DNA of 48,672 nucleotides, taken from NCBI GenBank assembly GCA_017432485.1, contig JAFRJB010000009.1, positions 1 to 48,672 on the forward strand, in the 5' to 3' direction. Source of the DNA: Clostridia bacterium. GTDB taxonomy: Bacteria; Bacillota; Clostridia; Oscillospirales; Acutalibacteraceae. The notes under the pieces are model-generated. The model searched no databases. It was not told the DNA's origin and worked only from the letters and a program-made list of their open reading frames with translations. This document shows positions 1 to 5,646 of this stretch, piece after piece. Within the stretch, counting starts at the first letter, position 1, and the number at the start of each line of letters is the position of its first letter. The position numbers and the translations under genes are program-made.

Positions 1-41
1 GGTATTTTGGGTTTTTTGCATACATCTATTATACCATAAAA

Positions 42-86
42 AGAGGTCTTTCCATAGCCTATTGGCTATTTTCAGACCTCTTTTTT
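42..86 (+). terminator. Rho-independent terminator of a gene upstream of the window
   Basis: Inverted repeat AGAGGTCT (42-49) / AGACCTCT (74-81), with a second inner stem ATAGCC/GGCTAT, followed by a T-run (81-86). It points rightward, so it probably ends a + strand gene lying left of the window. Confidence 0.6.
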
Positions 87-109
87 AAATTGCTTTTATT
101 CAATTTTCA

Positions 110-139
110 GGGGCTGTGTTTTTTCACAGCCCCTTTTTT
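110..139 (+). terminator. Rho-independent terminator
   Basis: Perfect 9-bp stem GGGGCTGTG (110-118) / CACAGCCCC (125-133) with a 6-nt T loop and a 6-nt T-run (134-139). It is a second rightward terminator in tandem with the one at 42-86. A dispersed repeat begins 4 nt downstream. Confidence 0.75.
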
Positions 140-143
140 AGTG

Positions 144-582
144 TTCAGTTTTCTCGTCCAAACAAACTTCATAACAGAAAGAATTTGCAAGCAAATCCTT
201 TGGGGTAAAAGTTGTCAAACCCTTAATAGTCGCTCGCTTGTTCTTTTTGGCTAATTCACTCGCTGTTTCTTTGCTTGGCGTTAGCCAAGCAGCATCAAAA
301 TCAAGCAAATTATCTCAAAAATCCCTAAGCGAGAGATGCTGCGCAGTTTTGGTCTGCCTGTTTTTTGCTTAGGCAAGGCAAAACAACGCAGTAATACGCG
401 GGTATTACAAGGTGTTTTAACATAGCATTAGTGAAAAACAGGCGACCAAAACCTGTTAAGGCTTGGCAACATTTACCCGTATTGCGTTTGTTTGTCCTCT
501 CCCCAAAAAGTTTTCTGCGAAATACTTTTTGGGGTGCCCTTCTTTTATAGAGCGCAGCGTAACGAGTGCGAGAGTCTTGCCC
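144..582. repeat. Dispersed intergenic repeat, copy 1, interrupted
   Basis: Bases 144-201 (58 bp) are identical to 28255-28312, and bases 480-582 closely match 28319-28423. Between the two halves this copy carries about 280 bp (202-479) that the second copy lacks. The right half contains an 11-bp perfect hairpin, CCCCAAAAAGT (501-511) / ACTTTTTGGGG (524-534), also present in copy 2. There is no coding potential. It sits between terminators and the 3' end of the GH13 gene. Confidence 0.8.
203..478 (+). mobile_element. MITE-like insertion with terminal inverted repeats, carrying structured element A
   Basis: The ends match as inverted repeats: GGGTAAAAGTTGTC at 203-216 and, read on the minus strand, GGGTAAATGTTGCC at 478-465 (12 of 14 positions). 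These ends coincide with the break between the two halves of the flanking repeat; the other copy of that repeat (near 28313) has only about 6 nt here. Inside are a small hairpin, GGC-gtta-GCC apex (273-290); a stem GCAGCATC/GATGCTGC; and a long hairpin (347-451) with an 18-bp basal stem, one bulged T (355), and the apex GTAATAC (391-397) / GTATTAC (402-408). No transposase is encoded. Confidence 0.55.
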
Positions 583-586
583 TCTA

Positions 587-617
587 ATTCCGAATTTCGC
601 ACTCCGCATTCCGCATT
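587..617. repeat. Heptad tandem repeat array, ATTCCGC class
   Basis: Four consecutive 7-bp units: ATTCCGA (587), ATTTCGC (594), ACTCCGC (601), ATTCCGC (608), then ATT. The same class in either orientation recurs at 17695, 25453 and 35540. Confidence 0.7.
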
Positions 618-620
618 AAA

Positions 621-645
621 AAAAGTGCCGCAAAGCGGCACTTTT
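621..645 (-). terminator. Terminator of the rlmA-GH13 transcription unit
   Basis: Perfect 11-bp stem AAAAGTGCCGC (621-631) / GCGGCACTTTT (635-645) with a 3-nt loop AAA. Read leftward the stem is followed by a run of T. It lies about 45 nt past the GH13 stop codon. Confidence 0.8.
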
Positions 646-676
646 CTGTTATCTGTAAACTGTTTTCTGTTTACTG
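642..676. repeat. Heptad tandem repeat array, TTTTCTG class
   Basis: Five 7-bp units: TTTTCTG (642), TTATCTG (649), TAAACTG (656), TTTTCTG (663), TTTACTG (670). It overlaps the right foot of the terminator and ends 15 nt from the GH13 stop. Confidence 0.65.
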
Positions 677-690
677 AAACAAGAACCTGT

Positions 691-2349
691 TTAGTCCTCG
701 AATAAATAGGTTCTTGTTTCATAAGGTCGGAGCATAAAGCCGTTGTTGACAATCGGGGTTTTGGAGTAGTTTTGGAACACCAGTTCCCCTTCTTTCAAAT
801 CGTAGCCCTTGGGCGCTTCAAAGCGCACGCCCTTGGCAGTGAAGGAATTGACTGTTAACAGGCGGGTGTTACCGAGTACACGCTCGAACACATAAATATC
901 CTTGCTCTTTTTGCAGTATTCTTTATATTTACCCTCTAAAACGACCTCATTTTCCTTGCGGAAGGCAAGCAGCCTGCGGTAGAAGTTGAGCACGGAGTTT
1001 TCATCTTCTTCTTGCGCTGCGACATTGATTTCTTTGTAGTTGGGGTTGACATAGAACCACGGTGTGCCGGTGGTAAAGCCCGCGCTCGGGCCGGCATCCC
1101 ACTGCATCGGAGTTCTGGCGTTATCGCGGCAGGAGAGTTTAATCATTTTATCAATCCACTTTTGAGAGAAGTGCATTTTGCGAAAGACTGCCGCGTTGTT
1201 TTTAGCGAATACATCCACAAACTTGTCGGCATCCAAATCGATATTGGTCATGCCGATTTCCTGCCCCTGGTAGATAAAGGGTGTACCCTTTTGCAAAATA
1301 TACATACTTGCGAGCATTTTGGCGCTCTGCTCTCTGTACTTTTCGCTGCCGTAGCGGCTGACAATGCGCGGGTGGTCGTGGTTTTCGATATACAGCGCAT
1401 TCCACGCTTTGCCTTCGAGCTGATTTTGCCAGGCGGAGAAGGCTTTTTTCATCTTATTTAAGTGGAATTTCGTGTGCAGAAAATCCATTAAGAAGCAGTC
1501 GGCTTCCATGTGCTGGAAGTGGAACATCAGGTCGAGTGTTTTGTGCTTTTCATCGATGTACTGCAGGGCGGTTTTCGGCTTCATCATCGGCGCTTCGCCG
1601 ACCACAAAGCAGTCATATTTGTCGAGCACATCTTCTTTAAATTCGGTGAGGTATTCCTTGACATGCGGGCCGTTGAAGTAGTGCTCCATACCGGTGGCGG
1701 CAGGCAGCGGGAAGCCGTTGGGCAGCCCCTCTTTTTTGGAGATGAGGGTAATGACATCCTCGCGGAAGCCGTCCACCCCCATATTCAGCCAAAAGCGCAT
1801 AATGTCTTTGACTTCATTGCGCACTTGGGGGTTATCCATATTCAAATCGGGCTGTTTTTTGGCAAACACGTGCAGGTAGTATTCACCGGTTTTTTCGTTG
1901 CGCTCCCAGGCGCCGCCGTCAATGAGCGAGAGCCAGTTGTTGGGTGGGCGCTTGCCGTTTTTGCCGCGCCCCTTGCGCCAGAAATAGTAGTTGTGGTAGG
2001 GGCTGTCGGGGTTGATGCCCTCGACAAACCACTTGTTTTCATCCGAAGAGTGGTTGACCACCAAATCCATAATCACCTTTAAGCCTAAATCGTGGGCTTT
2101 GTCAAGCACCTTTTTGAAGGTTGCCAAATCGCCGTAGTCGGGGTGAATGTCTTTGTAGTCGGCAATATCGTAGCCATAGTCGGCATTCGGGCTCGGGTAA
2201 AGCGGGCTGAACCAAATGCAGTCCACCCCCAGGCTTGCGACATACTCAAGTTTCGAGTAAATGCCTTCCAAATCGCCGATGCCGTCACCGTTACCGTCAC
2301 AAAAACTGCGCGGCCAGATTTGGTACACACTCATTTTTTTGTAATCCAT
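691..2349 (-). CDS. GH13 alpha-glucosidase (oligo-1,6-glucosidase / trehalose-6-phosphate hydrolase type)
   Basis: This 552-residue cytoplasmic alpha-amylase-family enzyme is predicted to cleave alpha-glucosidic bonds at the non-reducing end of short malto- or isomalto-oligosaccharides. The N-terminus SVYQIWPRSFCDGNGDGIGD and the region VIMDLVVNHSS are typical of the oligo-1,6-glucosidase group. The nucleophile Asp lies in GVDGFREDVI (about residue 200), the acid/base Glu in FVVGEAP and the third acid in IENHDHPR, so the active site is intact. Length equals the usual 550-560. The start ATG has AAAGGAG 8 nt upstream. It overlaps the end of rlmA by 19 bp, so translation is probably coupled. The exact substrate cannot be told from sequence; trehalose-6-P hydrolase is the main alternative, but no PTS gene is adjacent. 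It may feed sugars to or from the glg pathway encoded 32 kb away. Confidence 0.88.
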   Translation of the reverse strand: MDYKKMSVYQIWPRSFCDGNGDGIGDLEGIYSKLEYVASLGVDCIWFSPLYPSPNADYGYDIADYKDIHPDYGDLATFKKVLDKAHDLGLKVIMDLVVNHSSDENKWFVEGINPDSPYHNYYFWRKGRGKNGKRPPNNWLSLIDGGAWERNEKTGEYYLHVFAKKQPDLNMDNPQVRNEVKDIMRFWLNMGVDGFREDVITLISKKEGLPNGFPLPAATGMEHYFNGPHVKEYLTEFKEDVLDKYDCFVVGEAPMMKPKTALQYIDEKHKTLDLMFHFQHMEADCFLMDFLHTKFHLNKMKKAFSAWQNQLEGKAWNALYIENHDHPRIVSRYGSEKYREQSAKMLASMYILQKGTPFIYQGQEIGMTNIDLDADKFVDVFAKNNAAVFRKMHFSQKWIDKMIKLSCRDNARTPMQWDAGPSAGFTTGTPWFYVNPNYKEINVAAQEEDENSVLNFYRRLLAFRKENEVVLEGKYKEYCKKSKDIYVFERVLGNTRLLTVNSFTAKGVRFEAPKGYDLKEGELVFQNYSKTPIVNNGFMLRPYETRTYLFED

Positions 2350-3152
2350 GGTTCATTCTCCTTTTGGTAGAGCAGTAATTGAACAGAAAAGGTTATTTTT
2401 AAAGCGCTGACAGCGTTTAATTTTTCTTTATCGGCAGGGGAGGTTTTTATTGCATAAGGCGTCATTCCGAAAAGGTCAATAAGTTGGCGGGAGGGGAGTG
2501 TTTTTTGATATTCCAGCCGCTCTTGCGCCGCGAGAGAAAACCCGGCGAGCGCCGGAATGTGCGGCTCGTTAAGGTATGGCTTTTCGTAAACAGCCTGCTT
2601 GAGTTCCCAAAGGTGATATTCCAGCGGGATAACCATCAGCAAAAATCCTCCCGGTTGAATAATGCGCGCGTATTCCTCTTTGGCAAAAGGAGAAAAAATA
2701 TTGAGCGCCACATCACAACTATCGCTTGCAAGCGGCAGGGCAAACGAGCTTGCCACGGCGCGCTTAAAGCCGTTACCGCGGCGCTTGGCAACCGCTAAAA
2801 CCTCTTTGGAAATATCGGTGCCGAGCACTTCCGCTTGCCGAAAAGCCTCTGCAATCGCTGCGGTATAGTAGCCTTCCCCGCAGCCGCAGTCGGCTATCAC
2901 CCGCGCCGCCGGTGCATAGGTTTGCAACAGGGCAATTACGGCATTCTTGACGGGCGCATAGGTGCCGCTTTGCATAATATCATAGCGGGCAAGAGCCATT
3001 TCTTTGGAATCGCCGTGGAGCGAAGCATCGCGCCCGAGCAGAAGGTTTACATAGCCTTTTTTGGCTTTATCAAATAAATGCGCGTGGCAGCAGGAGTAAC
3101 TTTTCTCGCTTTCTATTAAGTTTTCGCCGCAAACCGGGCATATAAATCCCAT
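2331..3152 (-). CDS. rlmA: 23S rRNA (guanine-N1) methyltransferase, RlmA family
   Basis: Predicted SAM-dependent methyltransferase modifying a guanine in helix 35 of 23S rRNA (G745 or G748 in the characterised members). The N-terminus has a zinc-binding knot, ICPVCGENL then CCHAH, followed by the family phrase HLFDKAKKGYVNLLL. SAM motif I is VIADCGCGEGYY (about residue 90), and the motif IV region is ALNIFSPFAKEEYARII. Length is 273 residues, as usual. I chose ATG 3152 over ATG 3158 because the AAAAGGA ribosome site is 6-7 nt from the former and abuts the latter. It is first gene of a two-gene unit with the GH13 enzyme and has its own divergent promoter. Which guanine it methylates is not decided by what I can see. 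Confidence 0.83.
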   Translation of the reverse strand: MGFICPVCGENLIESEKSYSCCHAHLFDKAKKGYVNLLLGRDASLHGDSKEMALARYDIMQSGTYAPVKNAVIALLQTYAPAARVIADCGCGEGYYTAAIAEAFRQAEVLGTDISKEVLAVAKRRGNGFKRAVASSFALPLASDSCDVALNIFSPFAKEEYARIIQPGGFLLMVIPLEYHLWELKQAVYEKPYLNEPHIPALAGFSLAAQERLEYQKTLPSRQLIDLFGMTPYAIKTSPADKEKLNAVSALKITFSVQLLLYQKENEPWITKK

Positions 3153-3184
3153 AAGCATTTCCTTTTCTGCAACTGTATATTTTT

Positions 3185-3212
3185 AGTATAGCATAGTTTG
3201 GAAGAATTGCAA
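3185..3212 (-). promoter_or_regulatory. Promoter of rlmA, sharing its -35 with the divergent ttcA promoter
   Basis: On the minus strand: -35 TTGCAA (3212-3207), 16-nt spacer, extended -10 TGC-TATACT (-10 at 3190-3185). The -35 hexamer is a palindrome and also serves as the -35 of the rightward promoter. Confidence 0.6.
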
Positions 3213-3235
3213 GCAGCGCCCTTTTATGCTACAAT
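3207..3235 (+). promoter_or_regulatory. Promoter of the ttcA-like gene
   Basis: -35 TTGCAA (3207-3212), 17-nt spacer, extended -10 TGC-TACAAT (-10 at 3230-3235). The expected transcript start near 3242 leaves no room for a ribosome site before ATG 3250, which supports the downstream TTG start. Confidence 0.65.
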
Positions 3236-3264
3236 AAAGCAAAAGGCAAATGGGGGGTGAAGTA

Positions 3265-3981
3265 TTGCAGCAATTAATGGCATATATGCGCGCGGCAATG
3301 GAGCAGTACAATATGATTGATGAAGGGGATGCGGTTGCCGTCGGCGTTTCCGGCGGTAAAGACAGTGTGGCGTTGCTGTGCGCGCTTGCCGCCATGCGCC
3401 GTTTTTACCCAAAGCATTTTACACTCAAAGCCATTACCCTTGACCCCTGCTTTGGCAACAAAAACGGCGATTACAGCGCGCTTGCGGCACTGTGTCGGGA
3501 TTTGGATGTCGAGTACATCCTCGAGCGCACCAACCTCTACCACGTGGTCTTTGAAACGCGCGCGGAGAAAAACCCTTGCTCGCTGTGCGCAAAGCTGCGG
3601 CGGGGCATGCTTCACAACGCCGCCCGGCAGGCAGGCTGCAATGTTGTTGCCCTCGGTCACCACAAAGACGATGCGGCGCAAACGGCGCTGATGAACCTTT
3701 TTAACGGCGGCAATTTTGCATGCTTTTCGCCAAAATCTTACCTCTCGCGCCGGGAATTGACCTTGATTCGCCCGATGATTTATGTGCCGGAGCGCCATAT
3801 TGAAAAAGTGGTCAAAAAGCAGGCGCTTCCCATCGTGAAATCCGCCTGCCCGGCTGACGGTGTGACCGAGCGCCGGGAAATGGCGGAACTGATGGTGCAA
3901 TTAGGGCAAAAATACGAGAACCTGCCCGATAAAATTCTCAATGCCCTGCAAAAAGGAAATATCAGCGGTTGGGGCGGTTGA
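3265..3981 (+). CDS. ttcA: TtcA-family tRNA 2-thiocytidine biosynthesis protein (PP-loop ATPase)
   Basis: ATP-dependent tRNA thiolase family enzyme, predicted to activate and thiolate C32 of some tRNAs. The PP-loop is GVSGGKDSVALL (about residues 27-38). The CSLC pair followed by KLRRGMLHNAA, and GHHKDDAAQTALMNL, match TtcA; a further Cys in KSACPADG may complete the Fe-S cluster site, giving the three Cys expected. The frame is open from ATG 3250, but the only good ribosome site (GGGGGGTGA, 3252-3260) sits just before TTG 3265, and LQQLMAYMRAAMEQYNMI aligns with the usual family N-terminus, so TTG 3265 (238 residues) is preferred. It is monocistronic. The thiamine/tRNA sulfur genes nifS-thiI lie at 40402-42707. 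Another PP-loop tRNA-modifying role is possible. Confidence 0.8.
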   Translation: MQQLMAYMRAAMEQYNMIDEGDAVAVGVSGGKDSVALLCALAAMRRFYPKHFTLKAITLDPCFGNKNGDYSALAALCRDLDVEYILERTNLYHVVFETRAEKNPCSLCAKLRRGMLHNAARQAGCNVVALGHHKDDAAQTALMNLFNGGNFACFSPKSYLSRRELTLIRPMIYVPERHIEKVVKKQALPIVKSACPADGVTERREMAELMVQLGQKYENLPDKILNALQKGNISGWGG

Positions 3982-3997
3982 TATATAGAATGTTTGG

Positions 3998-4165
3998 TTT
4001 TTGCGGTGCGCTTCCATCCGCCTAAGCGAGAAAAATCCCCTTGAATACACAAAGTATGCAAGAAAATTTTTCTCACTTATTCGAATAAAATCCCTTAGCA
4101 AAAACTGCAAAGCACTGAAAATCGGCAGATTTTTTGTTAGAACAAAGAAAAAATTAGCGTTAAGG
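3998..4165 (-). repeat. Structured intergenic element B (long hairpin, AATAC/GTAT apex)
   Basis: Nested imperfect hairpin: TTTTTGC (3998-4004) / GCAAAAA (4098-4104); TAAGCGAGAAAAAT (4023-4036) / ATTTTTCTCACTTA (4066-4079); apex TTGAATAC (4041-4048) / GTATGCAA (4054-4061). On the minus strand the basal segment reads GCAGTTTTTGCTAAGGG, matching the start of the same hairpin in copies A and D. A small AGGC-tggc-GCCT hairpin (4154-4165) lies about 50 nt away, mirrored relative to copies A and D. Bases 4044-4059 are identical to 37990-38005 in copy E. Confidence 0.6.
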
Positions 4166-4261
4166 CTGGCGCCTAATGATGATTTTTTCTGAAGTTATAG
4201 CGAAAAAGATGCCAATTTTCAGCAAATATCCTATACGGAGAGCGGCGAAAAGAAGGTTTTG

Positions 4262-4489
4262 CCTCACAATTCTATATTTTCGCACAACAAGTGCGTTAAA
4301 AGTAGCTCATAGGCGTTAGCCTTATGGGCTACTTTTGCCTTCTTCTTGCACAAAACAATAGGTTGTGAGGTGCTACGCAGTTCATTTTGACTGATTTCAT
4401 TCAGATTGGCAATGACAAAAATGAGGGAATACTTATCGTATTGGCTTATTTTTTCATTGTCAAGATGGGTGGAAGCATTCGAAATGAAC
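4262..4489 (+). repeat. Structured intergenic element C (two tandem hairpins)
   Basis: First hairpin: CCTCACAA (4262-4269) / TTGTGAGG (4363-4370) enclosing AAAAGTAGC (4298-4306) / GCTACTTTT (4328-4336) with a GGC-gtta-GCC apex. Second hairpin: GTTCATTT (4380-4387) / AAATGAAC (4482-4489), a middle stem TTGGCAATGACAAAAAT (4406-4422) / ATTTTTTCATTGTCAA (4448-4463), and apex AATAC (4428-4432) / GTATT (4438-4442). It has the same two-part plan as A and D. The 768-bp stretch 3982-4749 holds only elements B and C and a promoter; the small open frames in it look like by-products. Confidence 0.55.
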
Positions 4490-4627
4490 CAAAGCTTCCT
4501 TATCGTCACTCTCCGTATGTCAGCCGCCCCTTGCAGCCGCGCGTGCAGGCGCTGTGCAATACGATGGGAGCGAAAACGGATAAAAACCATAAATTTTGCT
4601 TAAAGTGTAGAAATTGCCAAAAAAATA

Positions 4628-4636
4628 TGTTATAAT
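4628..4636 (+). promoter_or_regulatory. Extended -10 promoter for the DUF5684-type gene
   Basis: TGT followed by TATAAT (4631-4636). No convincing -35 was found at 16-18 nt, so it would rely on the TG extension. The leader would be about 105 nt. Confidence 0.45.
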
Positions 4637-4749
4637 AAAAAACACAGTTGTACTTTCAATAATGAAAATTTGCTTAGCGGGCTTTCAAGCAAAGCGCGCA
4701 AAAGCGGATTTTGATTATAAAACGAAAATTACGAAAGGAGAAAAACGAA

Positions 4750-5202
4750 ATGAATACTACTGTGACTCAAGATTTTGCTAATGGTGCAGCAACAGGCGCA
4801 GCAGCAGGTGCAGCGTCAACTGTTTACATCATTATCGCTCTTGTTATGTATGTTTTGCTGGTAATTGCAAACTGGAAGATTTTCACCAAAGCAGGTGAAG
4901 CGGGTTGGAAATCCTTGATTCCGTTCTACAGCACTTACATTTATGTTAAGCTTGTAGATGGCAACGGTTGGAAATTCCTTCTTCTCTTAATTCCGATTGT
5001 AAATATCGTCTATTTCATTATTTTAGACATCAAAACAGCAAAAGCTTTCGGCAAAGGCACAGGATTTACGATTGGTTTGATTTTCCTTGCGAATATCTTT
5101 ACCTTAATCCTCGGCTTTGGTTCCGCAGAGTATATCGGCCCGAACGGTGTTCCTGCCGATGCAGCTCCGGTTCCGCCTGTACAGCAACCGCCCGTACAGT
5201 AA
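4750..5202 (+). CDS. Small multi-pass membrane protein, DUF5684-type
   Basis: A 150-residue membrane protein with an Ala/Gly-rich N-terminus, then three hydrophobic segments: about 22-40 (YIIIALVMYVLLVIANW), 70-92 (FLLLLIPIVNIVYFIILDI) and 103-123 (FTIGLIFLANIFTLILGFG). The phrase ANWKIFTKAGEAGWKSLIPFYS between the first two segments is the hallmark of the DUF5684 family, whose function is unknown. The C-tail is Pro-rich (PVPPVQQPPVQ). The start at 4750 is set by AAAGGAG at 4735-4741; the frame is open 13 codons further upstream but without a ribosome site. It is monocistronic, with its own promoter and a strong terminator. Remote resemblance of such proteins to signal-peptidase-associated or tetraspan proteins is not enough to propose a role. 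Confidence 0.75.
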   Translation: MNTTVTQDFANGAATGAAAGAASTVYIIIALVMYVLLVIANWKIFTKAGEAGWKSLIPFYSTYIYVKLVDGNGWKFLLLLIPIVNIVYFIILDIKTAKAFGKGTGFTIGLIFLANIFTLILGFGSAEYIGPNGVPADAAPVPPVQQPPVQ

Positions 5203-5212
5203 AAGCGAAACT

Positions 5213-5249
5213 AAAAGGACTGTCTGTTGACAGTCCTTTTTCTTTTTTT
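5213..5249 (+). terminator. Rho-independent terminator of the DUF5684 gene
   Basis: Perfect 12-bp stem AAAAGGACTGTC (5213-5224) / GACAGTCCTTTT (5229-5240) with loop TGTT and a T-rich tail. It isolates the next locus from upstream transcription. Confidence 0.85.
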
Positions 5250-5259
5250 CGATTGAGAA

Positions 5260-5288
5260 TTGACATATTATTTATTCTTATATATAAT
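5260..5288 (+). promoter_or_regulatory. Consensus sigma-A promoter of the STAS-NRPS locus
   Basis: TTGACA (5260-5265), exactly 17 nt, TATAAT (5283-5288): both hexamers are perfect. It suggests that the STAS-NRPS-MATE-SpoIIE operon is transcribed by the housekeeping sigma factor and not by an alternative sigma controlled by its own partner-switch proteins. Confidence 0.85.
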
Positions 5289-5321
5289 AAAACTATCTAT
5301 GATTTAAAAGGAGTGAGTATT

Positions 5322-5615
5322 TTGACTATCACAAAAAATTGGAACAATCAGGATTGCACGTTTGTTATTGAGGGGCGTATCGACACCCTCACTTCCGCCG
5401 AGCTTGAGCAGGCGGTGGCAGAAGAGGCAAATAAGTGCGACAAGCTTATCTTTGATATGGCGGGGGTAGACTATGTGTCTTCCGCCGGTATCCGCGTGAT
5501 TATTCAAACGCACCAAAACATCGGCAAAGAGTGCTTTGTTCTTAAAAATGTACCTGCCAATGTGATGGAACTGTTTAAAATGACCGGTTTCCAAAAAGTG
5601 TTGAATTTCGAGTAA
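5322..5615 (+). CDS. STAS-domain anti-sigma-factor-antagonist-like protein
   Basis: A 97-residue single-domain STAS protein of the SpoIIAA/RsbV type, the phospho-switch of partner-switching circuits. The motif DYVSSAGIRVI (about residues 48-58) carries the Ser pair in which such proteins are phosphorylated by an HATPase kinase and dephosphorylated by a SpoIIE-type PP2C. The start is taken as TTG 5322, which has AAAAGGAG at 5306-5313 eight nt upstream; the frame is open much further left only as overrun. It is first gene of the locus, 31 nt before the NRPS. Its likely partners are the HATPase domains on the MATE and SpoIIE proteins downstream. No sigma or anti-sigma gene is present, so the controlled target is inferred to be something other than a sigma factor. 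Confidence 0.88.
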   Translation: MTITKNWNNQDCTFVIEGRIDTLTSAELEQAVAEEANKCDKLIFDMAGVDYVSSAGIRVIIQTHQNIGKECFVLKNVPANVMELFKMTGFQKVLNFE

Positions 5616-5646
5616 TATTGATGTAACCGAAGCACAGGAGAGTGTT

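Noticed and set aside
144..690. Short open frames of 80-98 residues in the first 750 bases
   Set aside because: They cover the dispersed repeat, element A and heptad arrays in several frames, with no ribosome sites and no conserved protein character.
4264..4590. 108-residue open frame on the minus strand between ttcA and the DUF5684 gene
   Set aside because: It runs straight through structured elements C (both hairpins), has no ribosome site, and its residues show no domain character; it is a by-product of the repeat.
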